The notes beneath the pieces were generated by a model that worked only from the letters and a program-made list of their open reading frames with translations, was not told where the DNA came from and did not search any database. Position numbers and translations under genes: made by a program. From positions 1-64,000 of the forward strand of contig NZ_JBEEAC010000035.1 of the NCBI RefSeq assembly GCF_040120695.1: DNA of 64,000 nt, written 5' to 3'. Origin of the DNA: Plantactinospora sp040120695 (GTDB lineage Bacteria; Actinomycetota; Actinomycetes; Mycobacteriales; Micromonosporaceae). Positions within the stretch are counted from its first letter, which is position 1, and every line of letters begins with the position of its first letter. This document shows, piece by piece, positions 26,152-33,471 of the stretch.

Positions 26152-26682
26152 GTGACCGAGCGCAGACCCCCGACGCGCGGCCCGGCCCCCGAGCGCGGGC
26201 GGATGGGTCCGACCAGACCCGCCTCGCTGGTCGTGGCCGGGCTCGCCTCGGCGGCCCTGGCCTGGTTGCTGGTCAGCAGCTTCTACAGCCACATTCCGCC
26301 GCTGCCCTGGCTGCCCATCGTCACGCTGCTCGGGCTGGCCGCCCTGGAGGGCTTCGCCGCGGCGAACACCCGGGCCCGGATCGAGCGCAGGCCCGGCCGG
26401 GACCCGGTCGACCCGCTGGCGGTGGCCCGGTTCGTCGTACTGGCCAAGGCGTCGGCGCTGGCCGGGGCGATCTTCGCCGGCTTCTACGCCGGCTTGGACG
26501 TCTGGCTGCTCATCGAGCGGACCCGGGCGGCCGCCAACGACGTACCGGCGGCCAGTGCCGGACTCGGCGCGTCGCTCGCCCTGGTGGGTGCGGCGCTCTG
26601 GTTGGAACGCTCCTGCCGGGTGCCTGATCGTGATGATCGAGACTCGGAGAGTGACGACCTGAGGCGGCGCGACGAGCCCTGA
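26152..26682 (+). CDS. DUF3180 membrane protein
   Basis: A 176-residue protein with about four membrane helices (near 24-46, 50-70, 93-115 and 140-160), a charged N terminus and an acidic/basic tail. DUF3180 proteins follow folK in most actinobacteria (Rv3605c in M. tuberculosis, from memory); their function is unknown. GTG start at 26152 behind GAGGAAGAG. The conserved position after the folate genes suggests cotranscription rather than a folate role. Confidence 0.85.
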   Translation: MTERRPPTRGPAPERGRMGPTRPASLVVAGLASAALAWLLVSSFYSHIPPLPWLPIVTLLGLAALEGFAAANTRARIERRPGRDPVDPLAVARFVVLAKASALAGAIFAGFYAGLDVWLLIERTRAAANDVPAASAGLGASLALVGAALWLERSCRVPDRDDRDSESDDLRRRDEP

Positions 26683-26860
26683 GCAGGCCGTCCGGGTAAT
26701 CGACGCGTACCGGGGGTGACGGCCGGGCGTGCTCGCGGGTACGGTGCCTCCGACCGGGCCGGATCCGCCAACTCCGCTGGATCGGGCCCACGTCCGACCG
26801 CTTCGGTCCCGGATGCCGCCCCGGGCCGGGGCCTGTTCGCTGGACGAACGGGAGGCGCGC

Positions 26861-28204
26861 ATGGCGTACGACGATTCGATCTATCGGCGACGGGACCCCG
26901 GAATTGATCCGGTCGGTACCAGCGAGCGGGAGGATCCCCGGTACGGCGGTGACCCCGGATACGACGCCGACCCCCGTACGTCGTCCAGCCACCTCACCGG
27001 GCGGTTCATGGGTGGCGAGTCGGCCACCGTCAGCGACCCGGACCCGGTCGCACCGACCCGGCGACGGAACGTCTCGCCGGCCGCGCTGGAGAACGTCTTC
27101 GACGATCCCGCACACGGCGAGCCCGGACGGGATCGGATCGGGGTGCACCTGCTCTGGGAGCTGGTGCTGCTGGTCGTGGTGGCGGTGCTGCTCTTCCTGT
27201 GCAACCGGGACTATCCCGACCTGCTCCGGGGCGCGCAGCGGGAGAGCCTGCTCGTCTTCGGTACCGCGATCGGGCTGCTCACTCTCGGCGCCGGGCTGAC
27301 CCTGCGGACCGCCGCGCCCAACCTCGCACTGGGCCCGGTCGCGGTCGCCGCCGCGCTGCACTTCGCGGAGAACTCCGACCGGGGCGTCGTGTCGGCGATG
27401 CTGCCGGCGCTGGTCGCCGGGGTGGGCGTCGGCCTGGTGATCGCCATCCTGGTGGTGGGCTTCCACGTACCGGGCTGGGCGGCCAGCCTTGCCGCCGGAC
27501 TCGCGGTGATCGTCTTCATCGAGCAGCGGAGCGCCCCGGTCGACGTGCAGGGCGAGTACGACCCGACCCGGCACGCGGTCTACCTCTTCGCCGGCTTTGC
27601 CGCCGTCGCCGTGCTGGCCGGCCTCTTCGGCACCGTCAAGACGGTACGCCGGGCCGTCGGCCGGTTCCGCCCGGTGGCTGACCCGGCGCTGCGCCGGGGT
27701 GGGGGTGCCGGATTCATCGTCACGTTCGGCCTGGTGGTGTCGACGGTCTTCGCCGTCGCGGCGGGAATGCTGCTCGCGGCCGGCGGCACCGGGCCGGTGC
27801 CGCCGACCACCGGCATCGAGTGGACCGGTCTGGCCTTCGGCGCCGCGCTGCTCGGTGGCGCCAGCGCCTTCGGGCGGCGGGGCGGGATCGCCGGCGGGAT
27901 GCTCGCGGCCGTCGCGCTGGCGCTGTTCATCCGGTACGCCGACGAGCGCAACCTGGACATCGCGCCGGCCGCCCTGGCCGCCGTGCTGGTGACCGCCGGT
28001 CTGGTGGTGACCCGGCTGGTCGAGGCGAACGGCCGCCCCCGGTCCTACGCCGAACCGGAGCGGGACTGGGTGGAGGAGCCGGAGACGCCGAGGGCGAGCT
28101 GGGACACCGCCCAGGCGTCGCCGCCGGAGCCGTGGACCTCCACGCTGCCGAGCCAGCAGACCGACCGCTGGGGCGGCGACCGCTGGGACGCCCCGGACCG
28201 CTGA
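26861..28204 (+). CDS. Polytopic membrane protein, permease-like
   Basis: A 447-residue protein. The N-terminal 90 residues are charged and disordered. Then come about nine to ten membrane helices between 95 and 390, arranged like the branched-chain amino acid/ribose (BPD_transp_2) class of ABC permeases, and an acidic Trp/Pro-rich tail. No ATPase or binding-protein gene accompanies it, so a transport role is only suggested. The start at 26861 has GGGAGG 6 bases upstream. Codon use is ordinary. A 16-bp direct repeat begins immediately after its stop. Confidence 0.68.
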   Translation: MAYDDSIYRRRDPGIDPVGTSEREDPRYGGDPGYDADPRTSSSHLTGRFMGGESATVSDPDPVAPTRRRNVSPAALENVFDDPAHGEPGRDRIGVHLLWELVLLVVVAVLLFLCNRDYPDLLRGAQRESLLVFGTAIGLLTLGAGLTLRTAAPNLALGPVAVAAALHFAENSDRGVVSAMLPALVAGVGVGLVIAILVVGFHVPGWAASLAAGLAVIVFIEQRSAPVDVQGEYDPTRHAVYLFAGFAAVAVLAGLFGTVKTVRRAVGRFRPVADPALRRGGGAGFIVTFGLVVSTVFAVAAGMLLAAGGTGPVPPTTGIEWTGLAFGAALLGGASAFGRRGGIAGGMLAAVALALFIRYADERNLDIAPAALAAVLVTAGLVVTRLVEANGRPRSYAEPERDWVEEPETPRASWDTAQASPPEPWTSTLPSQQTDRWGGDRWDAPDR

Positions 28205-28253
28205 CGCTGGTGGATCGTTGACGCGGCCGGCCGTCGGCGCTGGTGGATCGTTG
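28205..28253 (+). repeat. Direct repeat just after a stop codon
   Basis: The 16-base word CGCTGGTGGATCGTTG occurs at 28205-28220, directly after the stop of the preceding gene, and again at 28238-28253, separated by 17 bases. Confidence 0.75.
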
Positions 28254-28300
28254 GTACTGGCGGTGCGGCTTGCGGCGGTTCGGGCGGATAGGCTCGGCCC

Positions 28301-28609
28301 ATGACGGAATCGCGTCCCGAGTCCCGTACCACCCCGACCTTTGCCGAACTGGACGCGCTCTCCACGGAGGAGCTGCGGCAGCGGGCCTTCGCGCTGGCCC
28401 GGGAACGGCGGGACATCGGATTCTTCTGGTCGGTGATCCGGCACCTGCCGAACGCGGACGAGGCGGCGGCGCTGGACGGCGCGCCGAACGCGGCCGGCCC
28501 GACCGTCGACGAGGCGGTCGCGCTCTGGCGGGAGTTCACCGGCCACGGCTACGAGGAGACCGCACCGCTGCTCCGGGCTGCCTTCATCGACTATCTACAG
28601 AAGCCCTGA
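28301..28609 (+). CDS. Small acidic hypothetical protein, 102 residues
   Basis: A soluble, mostly helical protein with no signal peptide or cysteine. Segments such as LDALSTEELRQRAFALARER and VDEAVALWREFTGHGYEE look like a conserved all-alpha domain, but no family is recognised. A short gap separates it from the permease-like gene, so an operon is possible. Its last codons and stop lie within the first copy of a 23-24 bp tandem repeat that continues into the intergenic space. Confidence 0.68.
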   Translation: MTESRPESRTTPTFAELDALSTEELRQRAFALARERRDIGFFWSVIRHLPNADEAAALDGAPNAAGPTVDEAVALWREFTGHGYEETAPLLRAAFIDYLQKP

Positions 28610-28688
28610 CCGGGGACCCTACAGAGGCACTGACCTGGACCCTACAGAAGCCCTGACCGGGATCCCGAAGCCCTGACCGGGACACCGG
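28595..28688 (+). repeat. 23-24 bp tandem repeat straddling a stop codon
   Basis: Four diverging copies of CTACAGAAGCCCTGACCGGG with a short tail begin at 28595, 28619, 28642 and, partially, 28666. The first copy contains the last codons and TGA stop of the preceding gene. It occupies much of the 161-base gap before the next gene. Confidence 0.88.
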
Positions 28689-28770
28689 GCCGCCCGTCTG
28701 GTGAACCCAGCGCACCCCGCGAACATGACACCGGGTTTCGCGATCAGATTCCCCTGGGAATTACCTGTGC

Positions 28771-29262
28771 ATGGCTCTCACCAACAGATACAAGACGGCC
28801 ACGGGTGCGGGCACGCTCACCGCACTCGTACTGGTCCTGGTCTTCGGCAGCCCCTGGTATGCCGACTGGGCCCGGAGCGAGACCGACCCTGACACGGCGG
28901 GTGGCTGGTTCCTCCGGCTGCTCGCCTGGCCCTCGTGGCGGTTCGACTCCGACGACACGATCCAGAACGTCATCGCCGCCGACCTCAAGGCAATCCTGGT
29001 GGTGGTGCTCACCTGGGTCTTCCTCTACCTGTTGCCCGGCTCGCAACTGGCCCGGGCCCGGGGCACCGTCAGCCAGTTTCTCGCGGGCTGGTCGGCGTAC
29101 GTCTTCGCCGGTGCGTTCGCGGCCCTGCTCGCCACGTTGATCGGCAGTAATCCGTCGCTGCTCGGCGCGTTCCAGGCCGCCGGCAGCGGTGCCACGTACG
29201 GCTTTTTCGTCGGCTGGATCATCGGCCTGGCCACCCTCGGCGGCTGGCGGGGCCGGCACTGA
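28771..29262 (+). CDS. Four-helix membrane protein of unknown function
   Basis: A 163-residue protein with hydrophobic segments near 13-33, 69-89, 98-122 and 137-157 and a short outer loop after the first helix (WARSETDPDTAGGWFLRLL). No family or catalytic motif is recognised. It ends head to head with the ABC-transporter ATPase gene, with a long inverted repeat between them. Confidence 0.68.
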   Translation: MALTNRYKTATGAGTLTALVLVLVFGSPWYADWARSETDPDTAGGWFLRLLAWPSWRFDSDDTIQNVIAADLKAILVVVLTWVFLYLLPGSQLARARGTVSQFLAGWSAYVFAGAFAALLATLIGSNPSLLGAFQAAGSGATYGFFVGWIIGLATLGGWRGRH

Positions 29263-29270
29263 GCCCGCCA

Positions 29271-29322
29271 CCGCACCGGACCCGTTCGGCCCGATGGCGT
29301 GCCGGGCGGCGGTCCGGTGCGG
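29271..29322. terminator. Bidirectional terminator between convergent genes
   Basis: A perfect 12-bp inverted repeat (CCGCACCGGACC at 29271-29282 and GGTCCGGTGCGG at 29311-29322) encloses 28 bases that contain a smaller nested stem (GCCCG...CGGGC). It lies between two convergent stop codons. Confidence 0.6.
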
Positions 29323-29339
29323 GCCCCCGTGAGGAGCGA

Positions 29340-30368
29340 CTATCCGCCGACCGGGTCGGCCGGGTAGTCGATGCTGAGAATCTGGTGCCGGCTGACCGTC
29401 CCGAGCGGCTCGCCACCCTCGCCGGTCACCATGGCGTCGTCCGAGTTGGTCCGGAGCAGCACCGCCAGCGCGTCGTAGAGCGACGACCCGAGCGGCACGG
29501 CGGGCAGCCCGGCAGCGCTGACCGGGTCGGCCAGCGGACGCAGCAGGTCCGGGGTGATCGGGGTGACCGCGAGTCGCCGGATCGCCCGGTCCGCCCCGAC
29601 GAACTCCCGGACGAACGCCGACCTGGGCTCGCCGAGCAGGGTCGCCGGGCTGGCATACTGCTCCAGCCTGCCGCCCTGGGAGAGCACCACGATCCGGTCG
29701 CCCAGCCGTACCGCCTCGTCAAGGTCGTGGGTGACCAGCACGATCGTCTTGCGTACCTCCGCCTGGAGCCGCAGGAACTCCTCCTGGAGCCGGGCCCGCG
29801 CGATCGGGTCGACGGCCGAGAACGGCTCGTCCATCAGCAGCACCACCGGGTCGGCGGCCAGCGCCCTGGCCACCCCGACCCGCTGTCGCTGGCCGCCGGA
29901 GAGTTCGTGCGGATAGCGCGGGCCGAAGGTGGCCGGGTCGAGACCGACCAGTTCCAGCAGCTCCGCGCCGCGTTGCGCGATCCGCGCCTTCGGCCAGCCG
30001 GACAACCGGGGTACGGTGCCGACGTTCGCGGCGATGGTCTGGTGCGGGAAGAGCCCGACGTTCTGGATCACGTAGCCGATCCGCCGCCGGAGCCGCACCG
30101 GATCGGTCCGGGTGACGTCCTCGTCGCCGAGCAGGATCCGTCCCGAGGTCGGCTCGATCAGCCGGTTGATCATGCGGAGCACCGTGGACTTGCCGCAGCC
30201 GGAGGGCCCGATCAGCACGACCAACTCGCCGGCCTTGACCTCCAGACTCAGCTCGTCGACCGCTACCGTGCTGTCGGGATACTGCTTGCGTACCTGGTCG
30301 AGGGTGATCGCGGCGGCACCCGTGGTGCCGGCGGACCCGGCGGAGCGGGCCTCCGGGGTAACGTCCAC
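29340..30368 (-). CDS. Quaternary-amine (glycine betaine/choline) ABC transporter ATPase
   Basis: The ATP-hydrolysing subunit (OpuCA/ProV type, 342 residues) of an osmoprotectant importer. It has Walker A GPSGCGKST, the Q-loop, signature LSGGQRQR, Walker B VVLLMDEPFSAVD and the H-loop VTHD, then a C-terminal regulatory half (230-342) of CBS-like character ending SRHQILSID. The GTG at 30368 is chosen for its GGAAGGA site. It lies only two bases from the divergent permease's ATG. Unlike the usual one-strand operon, the ATPase is transcribed away from the permease and binding-protein genes. Confidence 0.92.
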   Translation of the reverse strand: MDVTPEARSAGSAGTTGAAAITLDQVRKQYPDSTVAVDELSLEVKAGELVVLIGPSGCGKSTVLRMINRLIEPTSGRILLGDEDVTRTDPVRLRRRIGYVIQNVGLFPHQTIAANVGTVPRLSGWPKARIAQRGAELLELVGLDPATFGPRYPHELSGGQRQRVGVARALAADPVVLLMDEPFSAVDPIARARLQEEFLRLQAEVRKTIVLVTHDLDEAVRLGDRIVVLSQGGRLEQYASPATLLGEPRSAFVREFVGADRAIRRLAVTPITPDLLRPLADPVSAAGLPAVPLGSSLYDALAVLLRTNSDDAMVTGEGGEPLGTVSRHQILSIDYPADPVGG

Positions 30369-30370
30369 GT

Positions 30371-31063
30371 ATGTCCTTCCGGGTGATCGACCGGGCTGAC
30401 CCGGGTAATCCGTGGTTCTCCTGGGATTATGTGCAGCGCAACTCGGAGACGATTCTCGCCGCACTGCGGGAGCACGCGTCCCTCACCGCCCAGGCCGTGC
30501 TGATCGCCGCCGTGGTAGCGATCCCGCTCGCCGTGCTGGCGTACTGGTTCCGGCCGCTCACCGGGCCGATTCTCGCACTCTCGGGTGTGCTCTACACCGT
30601 TCCGTCGCTGGCACTGTTCGCATTCGTCGCACCGTACCTCGGGACGGGGACGACGACGGTGCTGCTCGGGCTGGTCCTCTACGCCCTGCTGCTGATCGTC
30701 CGGAACGCACTCGCCGGGCTCAACCAGGTGCCGGAGGAGGTCCGGGACGCGGCCCAGGGCATGGGGTACGGCCGATTCGCCCGTCTGCTCCGGATCGACC
30801 TGCCGCTGGCGTTCCCGGGTATCCTCACCGGCCTGCGCCTGGCGACCGTTTCCACGGTGGCCCTGGTCACCGTCGGGGTGCTCGTCGGGCACGGCGGCCT
30901 CGGGCAGCTCATCCTCGGCGGGTTCCGAAACAACTTCTTCAAGGCCGAGATCATGACCGGCACCCTGCTCTGCGTACTCCTGGCCCTGGTGCTGGACCTG
31001 CTCCTTGCCGGCCTCGGCCGGCTGCTCACCCCGTGGGCACGGCGTCGGCGAGCGACCGGGTGA
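30371..31063 (+). CDS. Quaternary-amine ABC transporter permease (first)
   Basis: A 230-residue inner-membrane subunit of the OpuCB/ProW class with five helices and the EAA coupling loop EEVRDAAQGMGYGRFARLL that contacts the ATPase. The ATG at 30371 has no recognisable ribosome site and follows the divergent gene's start by two bases, so the transcript may be leaderless, or its promoter may lie inside the ATPase gene. The stop codon is the first three bases of a 62-bp tandem repeat. Confidence 0.93.
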   Translation: MSFRVIDRADPGNPWFSWDYVQRNSETILAALREHASLTAQAVLIAAVVAIPLAVLAYWFRPLTGPILALSGVLYTVPSLALFAFVAPYLGTGTTTVLLGLVLYALLLIVRNALAGLNQVPEEVRDAAQGMGYGRFARLLRIDLPLAFPGILTGLRLATVSTVALVTVGVLVGHGGLGQLILGGFRNNFFKAEIMTGTLLCVLLALVLDLLLAGLGRLLTPWARRRRATG

Positions 31064-31264
31064 GCGCGAGGAGTGAGCCGGTGTTGCGAGCCCCGCAGTC
31101 GCGAGCCGGAGATGAGCAGGGGTGAGCGCGAGGAGTGAGCCGGTGTTGCGAGCCCCGCAGTCGCGAGCCGGAGATGAGCAGGGGTGAGCGCGAGGAGTGA
31201 GCCGGTGTTGCGAGCCCCGCAGTCGCGAGCCGGAGATGAGCAGGGGTGAGCGCGAGGAGTGAGC
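31061..31264 (+). repeat. 62-bp tandem repeat between two permease genes (3.3 copies)
   Basis: Three identical 62-bp units start at 31061, 31123 and 31185, followed by the first 18 bases of a fourth (31247-31264). Each begins TGAGCGCGAGGAGTGAGC. The first TGA is the stop of the upstream permease, and the GAGGAG of the last, partial copy supplies the ribosome-binding site of the downstream permease ATG at 31269. Identity of the copies indicates recent expansion. Confidence 0.96.
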
Positions 31265-31268
31265 GGCG

Positions 31269-32003
31269 ATGAACCCGATCGAGCAGGCCGTCGTCTGGCT
31301 GAACGACCCGCTCAACTGGACCAATCCCGGTGGCGTGCTCGACCGGCTGGTCGAGCACCTGGTGATCTCCGGCGCCGCCGTCGCGATCGGCTGCCTGGTC
31401 GCCTGGCCGCTCGGGCTCTGGCTCGGGCACACCGGCCGGGGCGGTGGCATGGTGGTGCTGGTCTCCAACGTCACGCTGGCGATCCCGACCATCGCGCTGC
31501 TGACCATCCTGCCGCTGACCGCGCTCGGCTTCGGTAAGCCGCCGGTGATCATCGCGTTGGCGGTCTTCGCGGTGCCGCCGCTGCTGGCGAACGCGTACAC
31601 CGGGATCCGGCAGGTTGATCCGGAGGTGCGGGAAGCCGCGCGCGGGATGGGACTCTCCGGCGGGCAGTTGCTGCGCCGGGTGGAGCTGCCGCTCGCGGTG
31701 CCGTACCTGGCGGCGGGGTTCCGTACCGCCGCGGTGCAGGTGGTGGCGACCGCCGCGCTCGCCTCGTTCGTCAACGGAGGCGGGCTTGGCCAGATCATCA
31801 GCGCCGGGTTCGGGCTGGGCATCTCGGTCGGCGGTGGGCAGATCCTGGCCGGCGGGCTCCTCGTCGCCCTACTCGCGCTCCTGGTCGAACTGGTCTTCGC
31901 GCTGCTGGAACGGGTGGTCACGCCCCGGCCGCTGCGCCGTGCCCGGCGCCGGATCATCCGCCGCGCCGACCAGCGGGCGGCGGCCGCGGTCACCGGCTCC
32001 TGA
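31269..32003 (+). CDS. Quaternary-amine ABC transporter permease (second)
   Basis: A 244-residue OpuCD/ProW-class permease paired with the first. About five to six helices lie between 30 and 220, with the EAA loop PEVREAARGMGLSGGQLLR. Two non-identical permeases per system is the OpuC/OpuB architecture. Its ribosome site lies in the partial last unit of the 62-bp repeat. Its final codons and stop fall inside another tandem repeat, of 18 bp. Confidence 0.93.
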   Translation: MNPIEQAVVWLNDPLNWTNPGGVLDRLVEHLVISGAAVAIGCLVAWPLGLWLGHTGRGGGMVVLVSNVTLAIPTIALLTILPLTALGFGKPPVIIALAVFAVPPLLANAYTGIRQVDPEVREAARGMGLSGGQLLRRVELPLAVPYLAAGFRTAAVQVVATAALASFVNGGGLGQIISAGFGLGISVGGGQILAGGLLVALLALLVELVFALLERVVTPRPLRRARRRIIRRADQRAAAAVTGS

Positions 32004-32042
32004 CCGGTCACCGGCTCCTGACCAATCACCGGGCTCCTGACC
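31988..32042 (+). repeat. 18-bp tandem repeat straddling a stop codon
   Basis: Units GGTCACCGGCTCCTGACC at 31988-32005 and 32006-32023 are identical; a third, 19-base copy (32024-32042) has diverged. The first copy includes the permease's last codons and its TGA. Confidence 0.92.
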
Positions 32043-32313
32043 GGTCGGGGCGGTGTGGGTTTGGTCACTCTTGCAGTCCTCGGCGAGGCCGGATGGGGTG
32101 ATCTGGTCCGTGCGATTTTCGCTTAGAGTGGTCAAGTAGCTGCGCTCTGTGGCTCTTTGCGTGACGATCCGGTGACGAAGCCCATCGCGAATTGTCGTAC
32201 CCGGCGAGAGGATGTTTCGTGAGAAGGCGCGGGCGGCCTTCCTGACATGTCGCCCGTCGGACACGCGGCCGGCCCGATCCGGGCCGCGCCGGGACACAGG
32301 AGGCGGGCGATTC
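32043..32313 (+). promoter_or_regulatory. Region upstream of the binding-protein gene
   Basis: About 270 bases, AT-richer near 32110-32200, with a possible -10 TAGAGT at 32124-32129 inside TTTTCGCTTAGAGTGG. This suggests the binding protein has its own promoter besides read-through from the permeases. AGGAGG 10 bases before the ATG is the ribosome site. No gene is seen. Confidence 0.35.
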
Positions 32314-33327
32314 ATGCGTACACGTTCACGTCTGGCAGCCGGCGCCGCCGGTGCGGTCGTCGCGGCTGGGTTCCTCGCCGGCTGCGGTGGGGCCGGCTCG
32401 TCCGGCACCCAGGCTCCGGCGACCGGGGCGCAGGGTGCCGGTTGCGCACCGGTGGCCGGGTCGAGCCTGGTCGTGCTCGACGACGACAAGAAGCTGCAGA
32501 ACAGCGACAACATCATTCCGGCGATCAACAGCAAGGTGGCCCAGCCGCCGCTGGTCGCGGCCCTGGACAAGGTCTCGGACAGCCTCGACACACCCAAGCT
32601 GATCGGCCTCAACAGGGCGGTCGACGTCGAGCGCAAGACCCCGAAGGTGGCCGCCGAGGAGTTCGCCGCGGCCAACAACCTCACCGCAGGCATCCCGACC
32701 GGCGGCACCGGGTCGATCACCGTCGGCGTGGCCAACTTCAGCGAGAGCCAGACCCTGGGCGAGCTGTACCGGATCGCCCTCACCGCCGCCGGCTATGAGG
32801 TCAAGGTCCAGCAGATCGGCAACCGCGAACTCTACGAGCCGGCCCTGGAGAAGGGCGACATCCAGGTCGTCCCGGAGTACGCCGCGACGATGGCCGACTT
32901 CCTGAACAACAAGGTCAACGCATCCTCCGGGTCCACCCCACCGCCGATCTCCTCACCGGACCTCGACCAGACCGTCAACGGGCTCAGGGCGGCCGGTGAG
33001 AAGGTCGGCATCACCTTCGGCAAGCCGTCGGCGGCCCAGGACCAGAACGCGTTCGCGGTCACCAAGGAGTTTGCCGACAAGTACGGCGTCCGCACGCTCA
33101 GCGAGCTGGCGGCGAAGTGCTCCGGCTCGGCGACCGTGCTCGGCGGGCCGCCGGAGTGCCCGCAGCGGCCGAAGTGCCAGGCCGGACTGGTGCAGGTTTA
33201 CAACTTCAACGCGGGCCGGTTCGACTCGCTCGACGCCGGTGGCCCGCAGACCAAGTCGGCGCTGACCAGCGGCACGATCAGCGTTGGGCTGGTCTTCTCG
33301 TCGGACGGCGCGCTGGCCACGAGCTGA
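32314..33327 (+). CDS. Quaternary-amine ABC transporter binding lipoprotein, circularly permuted
   Basis: A 337-residue lipoprotein (signal peptide with lipobox FLAGC) that captures betaine/choline-type osmolytes outside the membrane. The OpuBC/OpuAC fold is recognised from SITVGVANFSESQTLGELY, VVPEYAATMADFLN and QNAFAVTKEFADKYG. The order is permuted. The segment that normally ends such proteins (LVVLDDDKKLQNSDNIIPAI through LIGLNRAVDVERKTPKVAAE) comes first, and the protein stops right after SVGLVFSSDGAL, where that segment would usually follow. It is cotranscribed with, or has its own promoter after, the permeases. Lobe permutation is known among betaine-binding proteins; a frameshift is not needed to explain it. 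Confidence 0.9.
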   Translation: MRTRSRLAAGAAGAVVAAGFLAGCGGAGSSGTQAPATGAQGAGCAPVAGSSLVVLDDDKKLQNSDNIIPAINSKVAQPPLVAALDKVSDSLDTPKLIGLNRAVDVERKTPKVAAEEFAAANNLTAGIPTGGTGSITVGVANFSESQTLGELYRIALTAAGYEVKVQQIGNRELYEPALEKGDIQVVPEYAATMADFLNNKVNASSGSTPPPISSPDLDQTVNGLRAAGEKVGITFGKPSAAQDQNAFAVTKEFADKYGVRTLSELAAKCSGSATVLGGPPECPQRPKCQAGLVQVYNFNAGRFDSLDAGGPQTKSALTSGTISVGLVFSSDGALATS

Positions 33328-33471
33328 CCGTCGGCGCGGGGGTGCACCTCCCGCCCGAGGAGTGGAACCGACCGTGGCCGGTCGACGTCGCCGTACGTGG
33401 CGTCGACCGGCCGCTCACATGCCCGCCGCAGCCATTCCGGTCCCCGGCAAGTGTGAGTAGGCTCGACTGCC

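Noticed and set aside
31061..31264. Possible CRISPR array
   Set aside because: The 62-bp units are directly adjacent with no spacers, overlap a stop codon and a ribosome site, and there are no cas genes.
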